Of a stretch of DNA of 64,000 nt, positions 15,098-23,680 are shown piece after piece. The notes beneath the pieces were generated by a model that was not told where the DNA came from, ran no database searches, and saw nothing but the letters and a program-made list of their open reading frames with translations. How positions within the stretch are numbered: the stretch's first letter is position 1; each line of letters starts with the position of its first letter. The position numbers and the translations under genes are program-made. This stretch comes from Bacillota bacterium (GTDB taxonomy: Bacteria > Bacillota > Clostridia > Christensenellales > CAG-138): NCBI GenBank assembly GCA_023455425.1, contig JAEYCM010000029.1:1-64000 (forward strand), in the 5' to 3' direction.

Positions 15098-16177
15098 TTA
15101 CTGGTTGATGGCGTTCGCCCAATGTTTGGGATCCTCTACGTTTTCTATCGTGATGGGGGTCGGCTGGATGCGGATGATGGGCTCGGTGATTTCTTTTCCC
15201 TGTGCTGCCATATAGGCGAGCGCCATCGCTTCCCTGCTCATATCGAGCTTGGACTGAGCGGCGCACGCGTCCACATATTTGCTGCGGATGCCCTTGAGCC
15301 CCTGCGGTCCGCCATCCGTCGTGGTGATAATGATATGCCCTTCCTGCCCGATCTCGGTCAGTTTGCCCAATTGCAGCAGCGCGGATTCCACGCCGCTGTA
15401 GAGGGCGTTATCGCTGGGCACATAGATCGCGTTGATGTCGTCGTGCGCCTGGAATGCGTCCATGACTGCGTTATAGGCAAGGTCCATCTTCCATTCCGCA
15501 GGAAGGGACGCGATGATGTTGATGCCCAGCTCCTGTGCGCGCGTGGAAAAGCCGTTATGCCGCTCGAGGCCAGCGGTGGTGGCCTGCGCGCCCATCAGCT
15601 CGAGCACCTTAAGCTCGGATACCGGAATGCCCGCCTTATCCGCGGCTTCCTTCATCAGGTCGGCTGCCTTTGCGCCGTGCGCGGTGTTGTCGGATTCGGC
15701 AAGGCCGGTAAGCTTATCGGTAGAAACGTTACGGTCGAAGGAAATAACGGGAATACCCGCCGCGGTCGCTTTTTCCACCGCGGCCACCAGCGCGCCGGAG
15801 TCGACGGGGCACATCACGATGGCGTCAACGCCTTTTGTCATGAAGTCCTCGATCTGCTGCATCTGCATGTCGGCGGTACCCTTTGCATCCGCGGTAAGAA
15901 GTTCGACCCCGTTCTCCAATGCAAACTGTTTGATGCCGATCAAGTTTGCTTTGAAGCCGTCGTTGTCAAGCTGGGGCATGGAAATACCGAAGACAAACGT
16001 TTTGTCCTGTTCGGCAGGAGCTGCTTCAGCGGTCGCTTCAGGTGCGGCGGCTGCCGGGGTTTCCTGCTGCGCCGCGGGAGCTTCCGGCGTATCCGCGGCC
16101 GGCGCGGCGCAGGCAACGGCGGAAATGAGAAGGGCTACAACCAAGAGTAATGGAAGGAAACGTTTTGCTGTTTTCAT
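15098..16177 (-). CDS. Ribose-type sugar ABC transporter substrate-binding lipoprotein
   Basis: This is a 359-residue lipoprotein: signal peptide MKTAKRFLPLLLVVALLISA with lipobox Cys23, then a low-complexity Ala/Pro/Glu linker to about residue 58. The type I periplasmic-binding fold starts TFVFGISMPQLDNDGFKANL and continues AIVMCPVDSGALVAAV, GIPVISFDRNVSTD, AIYVPSDNALYSGV and ITTTDGGPQGL. This pattern is typical of ribose/xylose/inositol binding proteins (Peripla_BP_4). It is anchored outside the membrane and delivers sugar to the permease at 16262. It is the third gene of the operon, after ATPase and permease, and is followed by a strong hairpin. Confidence 0.92.
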   Translation of the reverse strand: MKTAKRFLPLLLVVALLISAVACAAPAADTPEAPAAQQETPAAAAPEATAEAAPAEQDKTFVFGISMPQLDNDGFKANLIGIKQFALENGVELLTADAKGTADMQMQQIEDFMTKGVDAIVMCPVDSGALVAAVEKATAAGIPVISFDRNVSTDKLTGLAESDNTAHGAKAADLMKEAADKAGIPVSELKVLELMGAQATTAGLERHNGFSTRAQELGINIIASLPAEWKMDLAYNAVMDAFQAHDDINAIYVPSDNALYSGVESALLQLGKLTEIGQEGHIIITTTDGGPQGLKGIRSKYVDACAAQSKLDMSREAMALAYMAAQGKEITEPIIRIQPTPITIENVEDPKHWANAINQ

Positions 16178-16261
16178 GGTAATCCTCCTGTTTGTTATTG
16201 GGCAGTCTCTGCCTTTGAAATAGAACTGGCTGAATAATAGATCCGTATCAGGCAGCGGCCT

Positions 16262-17227
16262 TTACTCGGTCGTGTTGTAACGGTTGCGCATCGCGTCTAT
16301 AATGACGGCGATCATTATCACGAACCCGCGCGCCGCTTCCTGCCAGTTTGCGTCGATGCCATAGAGATTGAGCGCGTTGTTGATGATGCCCATGAGCATG
16401 ATGCCCACAAAAGTTCCCGGAAGCGAACCGACACCGCCGGCCATGCTTGTCCCGCCGATGATGGCGCCTGCGATAGCCTGGAACTCAAGGCCGGTGCCCA
16501 TCGCCGCCCAAAAGGAGTTCATGCGCGCTGTCTGCATGATACTTGCGACGCCTACGAGCAGACCGCACTGGATATAGGCGAACAAAATAGTCTTTTGCAC
16601 GTTAATTCCCGAAACCCTTGCGGATTCCCGGTTGCTTCCCACGGCGTAGATTCGTCTTCCGAATATCGTATGCTTGAGGCGGACATGGAACAGGATGTAT
16701 AAGACGAGCACGGTCAGAATCATGAGCGGAATACCCAGGAACTTGCCCGAAGCGATGTAGGTAAACTGTTCCGGCAGCCCAAACCAAGATGAGCCGCCCG
16801 ATATCACCAGCGTGAGCCCTCTTGCGATAAACTGCGTGGACAGTGTCGCCAGGAACGCGGGTACCTTTACATAGGCAATGATGACGCCGTTAACCATCCC
16901 GAAGAATAGCGCAATCAATATCATCATCATCATGCCGAGCCACCATGGATAGTTATGGAGCTTGATCATGCCGATGCCCACGCCGCTGGCAATCGCCATA
17001 ACGCCGCCCATGGAAAGATCGTTCCCGCCGGTAATGATAACAAATGTTACGCCAATCGCCATAACCGCTATGATCGAGGTCTGCAGCAGGACGTTAATGA
17101 TATTGGTCGTGGTCAGAAAAGAGCTGGTGGTCAGCGCCAGAATCAGGCATACCAGCACCAACATCACATAAATTCCGTAATTGAGAAGCAATTTCGTGAC
17201 AGATTTCCCGCTCAATGCTTTTCCCAT
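16262..17227 (-). CDS. Ribose-type sugar ABC transporter permease
   Basis: This is a 321-residue BPD_transp_2 permease with about ten hydrophobic segments. ATG 17227 is chosen because GGAGG lies upstream and it matches the family length; the longer frame is antisense to nothing and lacks homology. Family signatures are VITGGNDLSMGGVMAIASG, VPAFLATLSTQFIARGL, AVGSNRESARVSGINVQ and GTSMAGGVGSLPGTFVG, as in RbsC. Its start lies one base from the end of the ATPase gene, so translation is probably coupled. An 84-bp gap separates it from the binding-protein gene. Confidence 0.93.
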   Translation of the reverse strand: MGKALSGKSVTKLLLNYGIYVMLVLVCLILALTTSSFLTTTNIINVLLQTSIIAVMAIGVTFVIITGGNDLSMGGVMAIASGVGIGMIKLHNYPWWLGMMMMILIALFFGMVNGVIIAYVKVPAFLATLSTQFIARGLTLVISGGSSWFGLPEQFTYIASGKFLGIPLMILTVLVLYILFHVRLKHTIFGRRIYAVGSNRESARVSGINVQKTILFAYIQCGLLVGVASIMQTARMNSFWAAMGTGLEFQAIAGAIIGGTSMAGGVGSLPGTFVGIMLMGIINNALNLYGIDANWQEAARGFVIMIAVIIDAMRNRYNTTE

Positions 17228-17228
17228 A

Positions 17229-18731
17229 TCAGCTGTTTCCTCCCATGCAAGCTTCAAGCAAAGCTTCTTTACTAAAATCCTTATGTTCAAACGAGGCGAC
17301 GATCTGGCCCTTTCGTATGACGAGTATCCGGTCGCAAAGCCCCATGATCTCATTGAATTCCGACGATATAACGAATACGCCCGATCCCTCTTTGACCTGT
17401 TGGGAGAGTATGCTGTATATCTCGTACTTTGCGCCCACATCCACGCCGCGCGTCGGTTCGTCCAGAATAAACACCTTGGGGTTCCGGTTGATCCACTTTG
17501 CGATAACCACCTTCTGCTGGTTGCCGCCGCTTAAAAACTGGACCTTTTTATTTAAATTGGATGTCTTGATGCCGAGTTTTTTCACATTAATTTGGCACAT
17601 CTGGAGTTCCCTTTTCCTGTCGATAAACCCCAGTATTTTTTTTGTAAGCGCCGTAAGGTTCGCGGCCACCAGGTTGAATAAAACGGATTGCTGGAGCATC
17701 AGTCCTTCTTCGCGCCGGTTTTCCGTGATGAGGCCTATGCCGTTCTCAATCGCATCCAGCGGATGGCGTATAGCGATTTTTTTGCCTTCGATATAGATAT
17801 CGCCTTTATCGAACTTTTCAAGTCCGAAAATGGAGCGAACAATTTCCGACCGCCCCGATCCCATCAGGCCGTACAATCCCACGATCTCGCCTGCCCGGAC
17901 ACTGAAATCGATCTCCTGGAATTTTTCCCCGCGGCAAAGATGTTCCACCCGCAAAAGCTCCTTGCCTGGCGCCATGCGCTCCCTTGCAAACATTTCGCTC
18001 AATTGGCGCCCGATCATCAGCGTGACGATTTCAGAGGTATTCGTTTCCTTCGTATCCTTGGTGACAATCTTCATTCCGTCACGCATGATGGTGATCCTGT
18101 CGCAAATCTCGAATACCTCGTCCAGCCGATGCGAGATAAAAATAATGGAAATGCCTCTCTCCTTCAGGCGGCGCATCAGAACAAACAGCGCTTCGACTTC
18201 TTTCTTTGTGAGTGAAGAGGTCGGTTCGTCCAGTACCAGGATTTTCGTATCCATCGTAAGGCAGCGGGCGATCTCTATGAGCTGCCGCTCCCCCATCTGC
18301 AAATTCTTTACGAGCGTTGCCGGATTATAATGGCTCAGGCCCACGGTAGCAAGGATGTCCCTGGTTGCTTCTTTGAGCTTTTTCTCATGGATCAGCCCGT
18401 TGCTGGCGGGGATATCCTGTATAAAGATATTCGTGGCGATATCGAGATCCAGAAACAGCGAAAGCTCCTGGTGTATGAACGAAACGCCCAGCTTTTGCGA
18501 ATCCAGTGGAGTTAATATCTCAGCCTTCACGCCTTCGATGTAGATTTCGCCGCTTTCAGGTATCTCCACGCCGCCAAGCGTCTTCATCAAGGTGGATTTC
18601 CCCGCTCCGTTTTCGCCCAGCAGACCGTGGATCTCCCCATAACGGAGAGAGAAATCGACATCCTTGAGCGCCTTCACGCCGGGAAAGGATTTGATGATCC
18701 CATTCATCTCCAAACATAAATTATTGTCCAT
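17229..18731 (-). CDS. Ribose-type sugar ABC transporter ATP-binding protein (two-domain)
   Basis: This 500-residue protein has two nucleotide-binding domains, as in RbsA/MglA. The first has GENGAGKSTLMK, QMGERQLIEIARCL and ILVLDEPTSSLT, all intact. The second has the relaxed Walker A GLMGSGRSEIVRS usual for the family, LSGGNQQKVVIAKW and FILDEPTRGVDVG. It is the first gene of the operon, behind a consensus promoter and a leader terminator. The degenerate ABC domain of the kinase at 10413 resembles this type of protein, so the two could compete for or report on the same permease. Confidence 0.94.
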   Translation of the reverse strand: MDNNLCLEMNGIIKSFPGVKALKDVDFSLRYGEIHGLLGENGAGKSTLMKTLGGVEIPESGEIYIEGVKAEILTPLDSQKLGVSFIHQELSLFLDLDIATNIFIQDIPASNGLIHEKKLKEATRDILATVGLSHYNPATLVKNLQMGERQLIEIARCLTMDTKILVLDEPTSSLTKKEVEALFVLMRRLKERGISIIFISHRLDEVFEICDRITIMRDGMKIVTKDTKETNTSEIVTLMIGRQLSEMFARERMAPGKELLRVEHLCRGEKFQEIDFSVRAGEIVGLYGLMGSGRSEIVRSIFGLEKFDKGDIYIEGKKIAIRHPLDAIENGIGLITENRREEGLMLQQSVLFNLVAANLTALTKKILGFIDRKRELQMCQINVKKLGIKTSNLNKKVQFLSGGNQQKVVIAKWINRNPKVFILDEPTRGVDVGAKYEIYSILSQQVKEGSGVFVISSEFNEIMGLCDRILVIRKGQIVASFEHKDFSKEALLEACMGGNS

Positions 18732-18781
18732 TCACATCATTCCATTTCAGTAAGAATTGTAGGGGAACACAGAAATTGACA

Positions 18782-18816
18782 TAAAAAAATTGCACTTATT
18801 TAAAAATAAGTGCAAT
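18782..18816 (-). terminator. Leader terminator (attenuator) ahead of the sugar ABC operon
   Basis: ATTGCACTTATT pairs perfectly with AATAAGTGCAAT (18789-18816), followed in the transcribed direction by a run of seven U. It lies between the promoter at 18877-18905 and the first ATG at 18731, so it would stop transcription unless opened. That is the layout expected for antitermination control, possibly by the ANTAR regulator. I did not find the canonical pair of ANTAR hexaloop hairpins, only a looser GCUGUC/GGCAGC stem upstream. Confidence 0.75.
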
Positions 18817-18876
18817 CATAGCTCTTATGCGTTGGCTGCCCGATCATGAGACAGCGTATTCGGTTTTCTGAGGATT

Positions 18877-18905
18877 ATCATAACCGTTCATTTGGATGTT
18901 GTCAA
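18877..18905 (-). promoter_or_regulatory. Sigma-A promoter of the sugar ABC operon
   Basis: On the minus strand a perfect TTGACA is followed after 17 bases by TATGAT. The start site should fall near 18870, giving a leader of about 140 bases that contains the terminator hairpin. Confidence 0.85.
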
Positions 18906-18922
18906 CAGGAAATTTTGATTAC

Positions 18923-18949
18923 ATTAGCTTGTAGATTAGCTTGTAGATT
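18923..18949. repeat. 12-bp tandem repeat upstream of the promoter
   Basis: The unit ATTAGCTTGTAG occurs twice in tandem, plus three further bases, about 18 bases upstream of the -35 box. It could be a pair of activator sites or simple slippage. Confidence 0.6.
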
Positions 18950-19041
18950 TCATAATAGCATAAAGGGGGTTGCCTGTTCCGATATTTTTGATGGCTAGTA
19001 TTTCCGCTGCGTTAAGCCAAGGTTGGAGGTTGAAAACAGAG

Positions 19042-19070
19042 AACATTTATCTGACCTCCAGATAAATGTT
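19042..19070. repeat. Perfect 12-bp inverted repeat
   Basis: AACATTTATCTG and CAGATAAATGTT flank a five-base centre. There is no U-tract on either strand, so an operator or recombination site fits better than a terminator. It lies beside the excisionase-like remnant. Confidence 0.55.
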
Positions 19071-19149
19071 GTAGTCATCGAAATCTCGATCAGATTTATA
19101 AAAAATGCGTGAAACGCACCTCCAGCCACCAGAAAGCGCACTCGGCTCT

Positions 19150-19392
19150 TCATGCAGCTTCAAACCGTTCATTTTGGGGCCAATACAAAAGGCACCCTGT
19201 TCGATGTCTCTTCATATTGATTGGGATGAGGGCCTCGAACCCACAAGTAGCATGTATAAAGATTCTTATTTTTACACCAAGGATATTCGCTACCTGTTCA
19301 GCAGTATATGTACGCTGGACAGACCCGCTGCAATTGTCGCTGGTTTCCCATGTATCCGACTCCTTTCGCAGCCTGGCAATCGCTTGACGCGT
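19150..19392 (-). pseudogene. Excisionase-like helix-turn-helix remnant
   Basis: On the minus strand an open stretch reads RQAIARLRKESDTWETSDN, then YTAEQVANILGVKIR and a frayed tail ending FEAA. The YTAEQVANILGVK block is the DNA-binding helix of excisionase/MerR-like small proteins from mobile elements. A good ribosome binding site, GGAAGGAGG, precedes the expected start, but the codon there is ACG (19390-19392), so the start appears lost. No integrase or att pair was found. It is probably a relic of an integrated element. The remaining sequence up to the FMN reductase terminator shows no gene. Confidence 0.4.
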
Positions 19393-19488
19393 GGTGATGC
19401 CTCCTTCCTTTAGTGATTACTTGTTAGCAGGTAGGTATATTTTAGCGCCTATGCTGCCAAGCGTCTATTGTGCTACACCAATATAAAA

Positions 19489-19512
19489 GACCGCAGTTCT
19501 TTCGCTGCGGTC
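19489..19512 (-). terminator. Intrinsic terminator of the FMN reductase gene
   Basis: GACCGCAG and CTGCGGTC form an 8-bp stem with an eight-base loop, followed on the minus strand by TTTTATATT. It lies about 30 bases after the stop codon at 19541. Confidence 0.75.
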
Positions 19513-19540
19513 CATACAGATCTATGGTTAATAAAAAAGA

Positions 19541-20095
19541 TTATCGGAGCGTTTTCAAGGCGCCGGCCCATGCAATAATTTGGTCGAGCATGATATCAAC
19601 TTCTGCTTCATGGCGAGGGTCCGGCTTGAATTCGCTGAAATTCTCAAAATCAGTAAAGAGTGAGAATGCTACCTGTGCGCGGACATCTGCGATTTGAAGT
19701 TCCGCCATAACAGGCCGCAGTTGCTCTACCGCCCTGGCCCCGCTCATAGAGCCATAACTGACAAAACTGGCGGCCTTATTGTTCCATTCGCTGTACAGGT
19801 AATCGATAGCATTTTTTAAAGCGCCGGAGGTTGAATGGTTATACTCCGGAGTCACAAAAACATACCCGTCAAATTCGGCAATCTTCCTGGACCATGCCTG
19901 TGTATGTGGCTGCATATATTGTCCAAAGGAAGGAGGAATGGGTTCATCCAGAAGCGGTAAATGATAATCTGCTATATCCACCAACTCGAACTGTGCATCG
20001 TTGCGCCTTTGCGCTTGTTCAAATATCCATTGCGCTACGGCCGCGCCATTCCGTCCAGGGCGAGTGCTGCCAACGATGATTGCAATTTTCAGCAT
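19541..20095 (-). CDS. NADPH-dependent FMN reductase-like flavoprotein
   Basis: This is 184 residues, a complete flavodoxin-like fold. IIVGSTRPGRNGAAVAQWI is the FMN-phosphate loop, and FVTPEYNHSTSGALKNAIDY the conserved isoalloxazine-binding segment. FVSYGSMSGARAVEQLRPV follows. This pattern is that of the NAD(P)H:FMN/quinone/azo reductases (PF03358), which reduce quinones, azo dyes or chromate using NADPH in the cytoplasm. The ATG at 20095 has AGGAGG six bases upstream. It stands alone between intergenic regions, with its own terminator and a TATAAT-like -10 about 30 bases upstream. Confidence 0.92.
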   Translation of the reverse strand: MLKIAIIVGSTRPGRNGAAVAQWIFEQAQRRNDAQFELVDIADYHLPLLDEPIPPSFGQYMQPHTQAWSRKIAEFDGYVFVTPEYNHSTSGALKNAIDYLYSEWNNKAASFVSYGSMSGARAVEQLRPVMAELQIADVRAQVAFSLFTDFENFSEFKPDPRHEAEVDIMLDQIIAWAGALKTLR

Positions 20096-20486
20096 ATTGA
20101 AGCCTCCTATTTAGTATTATTTCCTTTATTATAACAGCAAATGGATATCGCAAATCATCATAACCCAGTTTCCTATTGGCTAAATATACAGAAATTCAAG
20201 TTAAAGATAGTACCCCCAAGAACTTATCACGCTTTACTAACATCACAAGAATGTCCAGCGGCGCCCCACCATTACTAACATTCAAAAGGATAGAATTCTT
20301 ACTGGGATGTTACAATTATCAAACGTAGCATATCGTATAAGGAGGTATCGTAAATAAAACAACTGGCATTGTCACCTCTGCGGGTCAAATATCACCTTAC
20401 ATAACAGCCCATCAAGAAATATCGCCATACTCAGGCGGACAGACTCTATTACAACCGGGCCTTCACCTCACATAGTTATGTTTGCA
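20096..20486. other. Intergenic region without a recognised gene
   Basis: There is a TATAAT-like box on the minus strand near 20131 that may serve the FMN reductase. A TAAGGAGG sequence at 20339 looks like a ribosome binding site but leads into no convincing frame. No terminator for the glycerate kinase gene was seen. Composition is mixed and the stretch may contain decayed sequence. Confidence 0.4.
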
Positions 20487-21611
20487 TTAGCCCTCAATAG
20501 CCAACAACAATCTGACAACGGAATCCGCCAGTATGGCAAGATCCTCGTGGCAAGTCTTCTTGATCCCGTCAAAATCCGATGCGCCGCGTACGGCAGAGAA
20601 TATCGCGGTAATCCCCTGTTCGTATACGGCTTGAGCACCATCTCCGACAGCGCCGCACAACGCAATGCAAGGTACGTCTGCCTTTTTTGCGCGCCTGGCT
20701 ATTCCGACCGGTACTTTCCCGTGCGCACTTTGCCAGTCTATTCTCCCTTCCCCGGTCAATGCAATATCGCAGCCCTGCAGCATTTCATCAAAGCCGCAGG
20801 TATCCAACAACAAATCAATTCCGGGTCTGAGTTCCGCGCCAAGGAACGCAATCAGCCCTGCGCCCAGCCCGCCGGCCGCCCCTGCGCCGGGTACATTCGC
20901 TACAGCTACACCTAAATCGTGCAAAATGACTTCCGTCACATTTTGAATCCCTGCCTCAAGCAACGCCAGCACATCGTCTTCCGCGCCCTTTTGCCTCCCA
21001 AAGGTATGCGTTGCGCCAGCGGGACCATACAGCGGATTATCTACATCACACGCAGCCATAATAGGGATTGCAGGAAGTTGATCGGGCTTTTCAATATGCC
21101 TGATACGGCGCATATTGCATGCCAGCGGCTCGACCGGTTGGCGTTTTTCGTCCAAAAAGAGGTATCCGAGCGCCGCCGCCATGCCGATGCCGCAGTCGTT
21201 TGTCGCGCTGCCCCCTATGCCCATTACAATCCGCGCTGCGCCTTCCTGCTCTACAAAACGAATCAGTTCGCCAACGCCCTTTGTCGTCGCATGCAGCGGG
21301 TCACGCCTTCCCTCCACAAGCGGTAATCCCGCGCAGGCTGCCATTTCTATCACGGCGGTGTTATCTGCAAGCAGGCCATAGAAGGCTTCCATTGGCTCGC
21401 CGAACGGCCCCGATACCCATGCGTTTTTGCGTTTTCCGCCCAGAATGCGCAGATACGCCTCCACCATTCCTTCTCCCCCATCCGCCATGGGCAGACATTT
21501 TATTTGGGCATCCGGAATATGTGTAAGAACCGCGTTCTGCATAATGGAAGCGGCCTCATCTGCGGACATCGTTCCCTTGAAGGAGTCGGGGGCAATAATG
21601 AATCTTTTCAT
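20487..21611 (-). CDS. Glycerate kinase (GlxK/GarK type)
   Basis: This is a 374-residue glycerate kinase of the PF02595 family. It starts at ATG 21611: MKRFIIAPDSFKGTMSADEA is the conserved opening. Further signatures are CLPMADGGEGMVEAYLRILGG, TKGVGELIRF, MGIGGSATNDCGIGMAAALGY and ALTGEGRIDWQSAHGKVPVG. It phosphorylates D-glycerate to 2-phosphoglycerate with ATP. It is the last gene of the long minus-strand operon but lies behind a strong terminator at 21686, so expression may depend on read-through. Paired with the dehydrogenase at 21741 it would drain hydroxypyruvate or tartronate semialdehyde into glycolysis. Confidence 0.93.
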   Translation of the reverse strand: MKRFIIAPDSFKGTMSADEAASIMQNAVLTHIPDAQIKCLPMADGGEGMVEAYLRILGGKRKNAWVSGPFGEPMEAFYGLLADNTAVIEMAACAGLPLVEGRRDPLHATTKGVGELIRFVEQEGAARIVMGIGGSATNDCGIGMAAALGYLFLDEKRQPVEPLACNMRRIRHIEKPDQLPAIPIMAACDVDNPLYGPAGATHTFGRQKGAEDDVLALLEAGIQNVTEVILHDLGVAVANVPGAGAAGGLGAGLIAFLGAELRPGIDLLLDTCGFDEMLQGCDIALTGEGRIDWQSAHGKVPVGIARRAKKADVPCIALCGAVGDGAQAVYEQGITAIFSAVRGASDFDGIKKTCHEDLAILADSVVRLLLAIEG

Positions 21612-21685
21612 GACAGGTTCCTTTCTGTATGGGGGCAGCCTTGTACCAGGAAATTGTTTCTCCGGGTAATAGAATGGAGCCCAAA

Positions 21686-21726
21686 ACGGACTATGGCGCG
21701 GCGCAGCGCACCGCGCCATAGTCCGT
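21686..21726 (-). terminator. Intrinsic terminator between the dehydrogenase and glycerate kinase genes
   Basis: A perfect 16-bp stem (21686-21701 with 21711-21726), starting ACGGACTATGG, has a nine-base loop. On the minus strand it is followed by TTTTGGG. It lies 15 bases after the dehydrogenase stop and 75 bases before the kinase ATG. Confidence 0.8.
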
Positions 21727-21740
21727 ATATTGCAAAGAAT

Positions 21741-22697
21741 TTATCGGTTTACGACATTGACGGACTTGCCGTCCGTGTAAGCCTTCAGGTTGTTTACCGC
21801 AATGTCCATCAGACGCGCGCGGCTTGCCTGGGGCGCCCATGCAATATGTGGCGTCAGGAAGCAGTTCTTTGCGCCAAGCAGGGGATTGTCCGCCCGGATA
21901 GGCTCGGTTGAAACAACGTCCGCCCCTGCAGCATATACCTTACCGTTGTTCAGGGCTTCGGCCAAATCGCTCTCGACCACCAGCGGCCCACGCGAAGTAT
22001 TAATGAGGATGACGCCATCTTTCATCTTCGCAATGGTTTCGCGGTTGATAAGCCCCTGCGTAGAAGGCGTCAGCGGGCAATGCAACGAGATCACGTCGCT
22101 TTCCTTCAAAAGCTCGTCCAGCGTCACATATTGCCCGTATTGTTTTGCCTCTTCGCTTTGGTATTCGTCATAGGCAAGCACCTTCATGCCAAGGGCTGTG
22201 GCAATGCGCGCCGTATTCTGGCCGATGCGTCCAAAACCGATAATGCCCATGGTTTTCCCGGCAAGCTCAATAAGCGGATAATTCCAAAAGCACCAATCCT
22301 GATTGTTGGTCCAGTCCCCGTCGTATACCGCCTGGCTGTGAGCGCCCACGTGATGGCAGATTTCTAAGAGCAGTGCAAACACGAACTGTGCCACTGCCGT
22401 GGTCCCGTAAGTGGGGATGTTCGTCACCACAACGCCCTTTTCTTTTGCTGCCACAGTATCCACCACGTTATAGCCGGTGGCCAGCACGCCGATATATTTG
22501 ACGCTCGGGCACGCATTGAGAGTATCCCTGCTGATGGGCGTTTTATTGATGATGACGGCGTCGGCGTCGCCAATTCGGGTCACGATATCGCCCGGCGCCG
22601 TCCGGTCATAAACGCGCAATTCCCCCAAGGCTTCAAACCCGGCCCAGCTCAGATCGCCGGGGTTTTCGGTATAACCGTCCAGAATGACAATTTTCAT
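21741..22697 (-). CDS. D-2-hydroxyacid dehydrogenase (glycerate dehydrogenase/hydroxypyruvate reductase-like)
   Basis: This is a 318-residue NAD-dependent dehydrogenase; ATG 22697 has GGAGG seven bases upstream. The Rossmann motif GIIGFGRIGQNTARIA is followed by the substrate-domain segments KYIGVLATGYNVVDT and LINTSRGPLVVESDLAEAL (catalytic Arg). FLTPHIAWAPQASRARL carries the catalytic His. The opening MKIVILDGYTENPGDLSWAG and the acid pattern fit glycerate dehydrogenases (hydroxypyruvate to D-glycerate). Its neighbour, a glycerate kinase, supports that reading. It is the tenth gene counting from the liv-type binding protein. Confidence 0.9.
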   Translation of the reverse strand: MKIVILDGYTENPGDLSWAGFEALGELRVYDRTAPGDIVTRIGDADAVIINKTPISRDTLNACPSVKYIGVLATGYNVVDTVAAKEKGVVVTNIPTYGTTAVAQFVFALLLEICHHVGAHSQAVYDGDWTNNQDWCFWNYPLIELAGKTMGIIGFGRIGQNTARIATALGMKVLAYDEYQSEEAKQYGQYVTLDELLKESDVISLHCPLTPSTQGLINRETIAKMKDGVILINTSRGPLVVESDLAEALNNGKVYAAGADVVSTEPIRADNPLLGAKNCFLTPHIAWAPQASRARLMDIAVNNLKAYTDGKSVNVVNR

Positions 22698-22742
22698 ATT
22701 ACAACCTCCTCTGTTCAATTACTGTACGGATTGGGCGGGCCG

Positions 22743-23645
22743 CTAGTCCTCCAGCAACGCCCACGCGCGCTTCACCACCCGTTTTGTGTTAGCCAGTATG
22801 ATGTCCCCGTCCTGGTCGGGCCGTGGTGTGACCTCCATGGAAAATACCAATGGATCGTCTGCGTTAAAGAACCCTTCGCTTTTCAATACCCGGAAATACT
22901 CCAAAAGCTCTTGCGTATCGTTGGCGCTGTCGGGATAGCCAAAGCAGGGATGCAAATCCCCATAGGCGTCGCAGCCCTTCTTTACCACGGCATTTCCAAA
23001 ATGCAGGTGCGTAATGTAAGGCCGGAGTACCTGAATGACAAATTTGCTGGTTTCGTAGGTGGTGGGAAAATGCGAAAGGTCTACCAACAAGCCGAAATTG
23101 CTGCATGTGGTGCGCATATCGGCCGCAAAGCGCGCGGCCAACGGGGCCGGGCCGATAAGGGATGCTTTGTCCATATCGTAATCGAACACTTCAAGCTCCA
23201 CCATCATGCCTTTGGTTTTCGCATAAGTGCATACTGCATGCGTGGTCTTCAACAGCTGCGCATAATTTTGTTCCTTGGTTTCTTCGCTCCATTTTCCGGA
23301 CAAAAAGGCGATCCCCTTTGCCCCCAGGTATTCCGCCTCGTCCACCGCATCAATCAACGTGGCTTCGGCGGCCTCGCGGCCCGCTTCGTCGATATCGTTG
23401 GGGTTGAGCTTGGGGCCTAAGAGCCTGGGCTGCGCGCCATAGCACACCTTCATGTGGCTCTGCTCAAGGATTTTCTTCGCCGCTGCCCGAACGCCGTCAT
23501 CTTGGATCCGCCCTACTTCTATTGCGTCGAAGAAATCGTCCGTGGCAATGGTTTTGAGCGAATCCAGAATGTCATACTTGGCGGGAGGATGACTCATCCA
23601 TTGAATGGTGCCGACCTTGAAATACTTATGAATAGACTCTCTCAT
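22743..23645 (-). CDS. Sugar phosphate isomerase/epimerase (TIM barrel)
   Basis: This is a 300-residue PF01261 TIM barrel starting at ATG 23645 with GGAGGG upstream. Metal-site strands are MMVELEVFDYDMD (glutamate), GLLVDLSHFPTTYETS (aspartate and histidine), THLHFGNAVVKKGCDAYGD and VFSMEVTPRPDQD. The HLHFGN and DLSHFP forms differ from the isomerases of the upstream ABC operon, so this is a separate subfamily. Family members include tagatose, erythrulose and hydroxypyruvate isomerases. In this operon it would isomerise the product of one of the dehydrogenases; the substrate is not known. Confidence 0.86.
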   Translation of the reverse strand: MRESIHKYFKVGTIQWMSHPPAKYDILDSLKTIATDDFFDAIEVGRIQDDGVRAAAKKILEQSHMKVCYGAQPRLLGPKLNPNDIDEAGREAAEATLIDAVDEAEYLGAKGIAFLSGKWSEETKEQNYAQLLKTTHAVCTYAKTKGMMVELEVFDYDMDKASLIGPAPLAARFAADMRTTCSNFGLLVDLSHFPTTYETSKFVIQVLRPYITHLHFGNAVVKKGCDAYGDLHPCFGYPDSANDTQELLEYFRVLKSEGFFNADDPLVFSMEVTPRPDQDGDIILANTKRVVKRAWALLED

Positions 23646-23680
23646 TGCTATCCCTCCTATTACATTTTAGATTTCATCCA

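Noticed and set aside
14954..16150. A 398-codon plus-strand open frame
   Set aside because: It lies entirely antisense to the ribose-type binding protein and isomerase genes, has an Arg/Gly/His-rich nonsense composition, and no ribosome binding site.
16262..17440. Longer N-terminus (71 extra residues) for the ribose-type permease
   Set aside because: The extension overlaps the coding sequence of the ATPase gene in another frame, has no homology to permeases, and the internal ATG at 17227 has a good ribosome binding site.
18740..18870. Canonical ANTAR RNA motif (two hairpins with A1/G4 hexaloops)
   Set aside because: I searched the leader by eye and found only a stem with a nine-base loop and a short five-base-loop hairpin, so the motif is not claimed.
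20339..20395. Small plus-strand peptide after a TAAGGAGG sequence
   Set aside because: No ATG, GTG or TTG follows at a proper distance and the open stretch is very short.
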